A DNA stretch of 64,000 nt. Origin: Emticicia sp. CRIBPO (GTDB lineage: Bacteria; Bacteroidota; Bacteroidia; Cytophagales; Spirosomataceae). The position numbers and the translations under genes are program-made. The stretch spans positions 51,275 through 115,274 of the forward strand of contig NZ_JAAAKV010000015.1 in the NCBI RefSeq assembly GCF_009905725.1, written 5' to 3'. The notes beneath the pieces are model-generated. The model was given only the letters and a program-made list of their open reading frames with translations, ran no database searches and was not told the origin of the DNA. Positions 62,320-64,000 of this stretch are shown piece by piece. Numbering within the stretch: position 1 is the first letter of the stretch; the number at the start of each line of letters is the position of its first letter.

Positions 62320-63120
62320 ATGAAAATTGCGATAATAGGCTGTGGTAATATGGGGATGGCTTTTGCCCGTTCTTTTATTCAATATGACCTGGTAAAAAAA
62401 GATAACCTTCTTCTGATTGAAAAAAACGAGGAGCGTTCAGAGGCTCTGCAAAGTGCCCGCGAAGGGGTGGTCGTCAGCACCATCAACTCACAGATCGGCG
62501 ACTACGACCTGGTAATTTTATCCGTAAAGCCCCAGGATTTTAGTTCTATCTCTGTTGAATTAAAAAAAGTACTCAAACATGACCAGGTAGTATTATCTAT
62601 CATGGCCGGTATTACCATCGAACGCATCCAGAATGAGCTTAATCATCAGCTGGTGGTAAGAGCCATGCCGAATACTCCTGCCATGCTGGGAATGGGCATC
62701 ACAGGTTTTACCGCTGCCGAAGGAATCAGCTTCTCCAAGCTGCTTAAAATAGAAAACCTGATCAATGCCACCGGCCGCTCGGTTTTTATTGAAGAAGAAA
62801 GCATGATTGACGCCGTAACTGCCCTGAGTGGCAGCGGCCCCGCATATTTTTACTATATCGTCAAACATATGGTGGATGCCGGCAAGAAAATGGGCTTTGA
62901 CGAAGGTATGGCACAGTTGTTAGTCAAACAAACCATGCTGGGTGCTTATCACCTGATCAACAATGCCGAAAAAGACCTGGACGACCTCATAAAAGCCGTG
63001 GCCTCCAAAGGTGGGACCACCGAAGCTGCCCTGAAGGTATTTGAAGAAAGTAAACTCTCTGAAGGACTTATCGGCGGAATACTGGCGGCTGAAAAAAGAG
63101 CTAAAGAACTTTCAAAATAA
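62320..63120 (+). CDS. proC: Pyrroline-5-carboxylate reductase
   Basis: 266 residues. It reduces 1-pyrroline-5-carboxylate to proline with NAD(P)H in the cytoplasm. IAIIGCGNMGMAFARSF binds the cofactor, VLSIMAGITIERIQNEL and MPNTPAMLGMGITGFTA follow, and the C-terminal signature SGSGPAYFYYIVKHMVDAGKKMG...SKGGTTEAALKVFE is complete. Single-gene transcript with promoter and terminator. Confidence 0.97.
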   Translation: MKIAIIGCGNMGMAFARSFIQYDLVKKDNLLLIEKNEERSEALQSAREGVVVSTINSQIGDYDLVILSVKPQDFSSISVELKKVLKHDQVVLSIMAGITIERIQNELNHQLVVRAMPNTPAMLGMGITGFTAAEGISFSKLLKIENLINATGRSVFIEEESMIDAVTALSGSGPAYFYYIVKHMVDAGKKMGFDEGMAQLLVKQTMLGAYHLINNAEKDLDDLIKAVASKGGTTEAALKVFEESKLSEGLIGGILAAEKRAKELSK

Positions 63121-63137
63121 CTGTATTTCTTTCTTTC

Positions 63138-63176
63138 AAAAAAGCACTGTCCCCATTCCGGCGGCAGTGCTTTTTT
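63138..63176 (+). terminator. Rho-independent terminator of proC
   Basis: AAAAAAGCACTG, 15-base loop, CAGTGCTTTTTT. Confidence 0.9.
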
Positions 63177-63228
63177 GTTGTACCTCTGATTCCTTGCACT
63201 TATACCTGCTTTTATTTAATATTACTCT

Positions 63229-64000
63229 ATGAATATCAAATATATCAACCTTATGAAACGCTCTTCCGGTAAACTTCTTCTGGCCATTTTTTTATTCCTC
63301 AGTTACTTTTTTTTAAATGCACAGAACCCTTATTATTCCTATAACAAAGCCCCACTGGTTCCACAAAAATATGTAGCCGTTCCGTTGGGAAAAATAAAGC
63401 CCGAAGGCTGGCTGAAAACCCAGCTGGAGCAGATGAAAAAAGGCTCAACCGGTCACCTGGATGAATACTACCCAAAAGTAAAAAATGAGAACGGCTGGCT
63501 GGGAGGTAAAGGTGACGGCTGGGAAGAAACCCCTTACTGGCTTGACGGTGCTGTGCCCCTGGCCTATCTGCTGGACGATAAAGAACTCAAAGATAAAGTG
63601 CTAAAATACATCAACTGGACCATTCAAAATCAAAGGCCCAACGGATATTTCGGTCCGGTAACCAAATCCGAAAGGGAAGGAAAACCATTTGAAAATTGCC
63701 AGCAGGGAGAAGACTGGTGGCCGAAAATGGTCATGCTCAAGGTAATGCAGCAATATTATTCTGCCACCAATGACCAGAAAGTGATCAGTTTCATGAGCAA
63801 ATACTTTCAATATCAATATAATAATCTCAAAGCCTGCCCCCTCGGCAAATGGACAGAATGGAGCCAGGCCAGGGGACAGGATAATATTTTAACCATCTAC
63901 TGGCTGTATAACCATACCGGGGATAAATATCTGCTGGAGCTGGCAGATATGGTCAATCACCAAAGTACTCCATGGACAAAGTTGCTGGGCGGGCGGGACT
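63229..64000 (+). CDS. GH127-like (beta-L-arabinofuranosidase family) hydrolase, 5' part
   Basis: The frame is open to the window edge (257 codons visible). Start is ATG at 63229 or 63253 (MKRSSGKLLLAIFLFLSYFFLNAQ signal peptide). The mature start APLVPQKYVAVPLGKIKPEGWLKTQLEQMKKGSTGHLDEYYPKVKNENGWLGGKGDGWEETPYWLDGAVPLAYLL and INWTIQNQRPNGYFGPV match the DUF1680/GH127-type hydrolases that remove terminal L-arabinofuranose or related sugars. The catalytic zinc-cysteine site lies downstream. The exported location agrees with glycan degradation. Confidence 0.8.
   Translation, partial: MNIKYINLMKRSSGKLLLAIFLFLSYFFLNAQNPYYSYNKAPLVPQKYVAVPLGKIKPEGWLKTQLEQMKKGSTGHLDEYYPKVKNENGWLGGKGDGWEETPYWLDGAVPLAYLLDDKELKDKVLKYINWTIQNQRPNGYFGPVTKSEREGKPFENCQQGEDWWPKMVMLKVMQQYYSATNDQKVISFMSKYFQYQYNNLKACPLGKWTEWSQARGQDNILTIYWLYNHTGDKYLLELADMVNHQSTPWTKLLGGRD

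Noticed and set aside
1..64000. tRNA, rRNA, CRISPR, insertion sequence or prophage
   Set aside because: I read the intergenic stretches for cloverleaf T-loops, repeat-spacer arrays, transposase frames and integrases and found none.

Overview
The window looks like an ordinary chromosomal segment of a Bacteroidota bacterium, most likely order Cytophagales. The evidence is threefold. Two large secreted proteins end in type IX secretion (T9SS) sorting domains, and there are two TonB-dependent receptors, one of the large Oar-like kind. Many genes are preceded by the Bacteroidota -7 promoter element TAnnTTTG, often with a TTG about 20 bases upstream, and Shine-Dalgarno sequences are scarce. I see no rRNA, tRNA, insertion sequence, prophage or CRISPR array, so this is core and lightly accessory chromosome rather than an island.

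Layout. 1-8350: tail of an M19 dipeptidase, fabI, an exported aldose epimerase, an ATP-grasp protein, a small membrane protein, a giant SGNH-esterase/lectin T9SS protein and a Crp/Fnr regulator. 8.6-17.6 kb: a stand-alone MreB paralogue followed by a response regulator and histidine kinase on the same strand, a PLP dehydratase, a Tat-exported TIM-barrel isomerase, murB, an FMN reductase and class II aldolase. 17.8-24.5 kb: a membrane-anchored coiled-coil protein, an MFS transporter coupled to a divergent kinase-fold protein, then DUF423, a purine permease and an exported MTA/SAH nucleosidase as one unit, and a SPOR lipoprotein followed by gmd. 25.6-33.7 kb: GNAT, deformylase, omega-amidase, M20 deacetylase, VanZ-like, a DUF3299 protein behind a 37-bp perfect palindrome, glnS, a LOG-family protein and a DUF6265-like protein. 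33.8-38.2 kb: lemA with two TPM-domain genes, and a DASH cryptochrome divergent from a CrtA-like carotenoid oxygenase. 38.3-48.1 kb: Oar-like receptor, trypsin-like lipoprotein, atypical SDR, CxxC lipoprotein, fused SpmA-SpmB protein, VanX-type dipeptidase and a LytTR regulator. 48.2-64 kb: pheS, a second SGNH T9SS protein, TrmH-type methylase, GH16, a second Tat-exported isomerase, a YfcC-type transporter, TonB receptor, two pirins, gatB, a TlpA-type thioredoxin lipoprotein, proC and the start of a GH127-like hydrolase.

Taken together, the surface and periplasmic genes (GH16, GH127-like, two SGNH esterase-like proteins, aldose epimerase, two exported isomerase-fold proteins, TonB receptors) suit a polysaccharide-degrading environmental bacterium. 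No single polysaccharide utilisation locus is present and no SusD is seen. The parts I find least explained by existing annotation are: the exported nucleosidase plus purine permease pair; the MFS plus kinase-fold pair; the 37-bp palindrome over the promoter of the DUF3299 gene, which resembles a Fur/Zur-family operator; the 21-bp-spaced direct repeats between cryptochrome and CrtA-like gene; the MreB paralogue tied to a two-component system; and the UUCG hairpin inside the lemA-TPM operon. Several starts are set by promoter position or signal peptide rather than by the longest open frame (23920, 35710, 34629, 47949, 53175, 41784, 49367, 7318, 11501).
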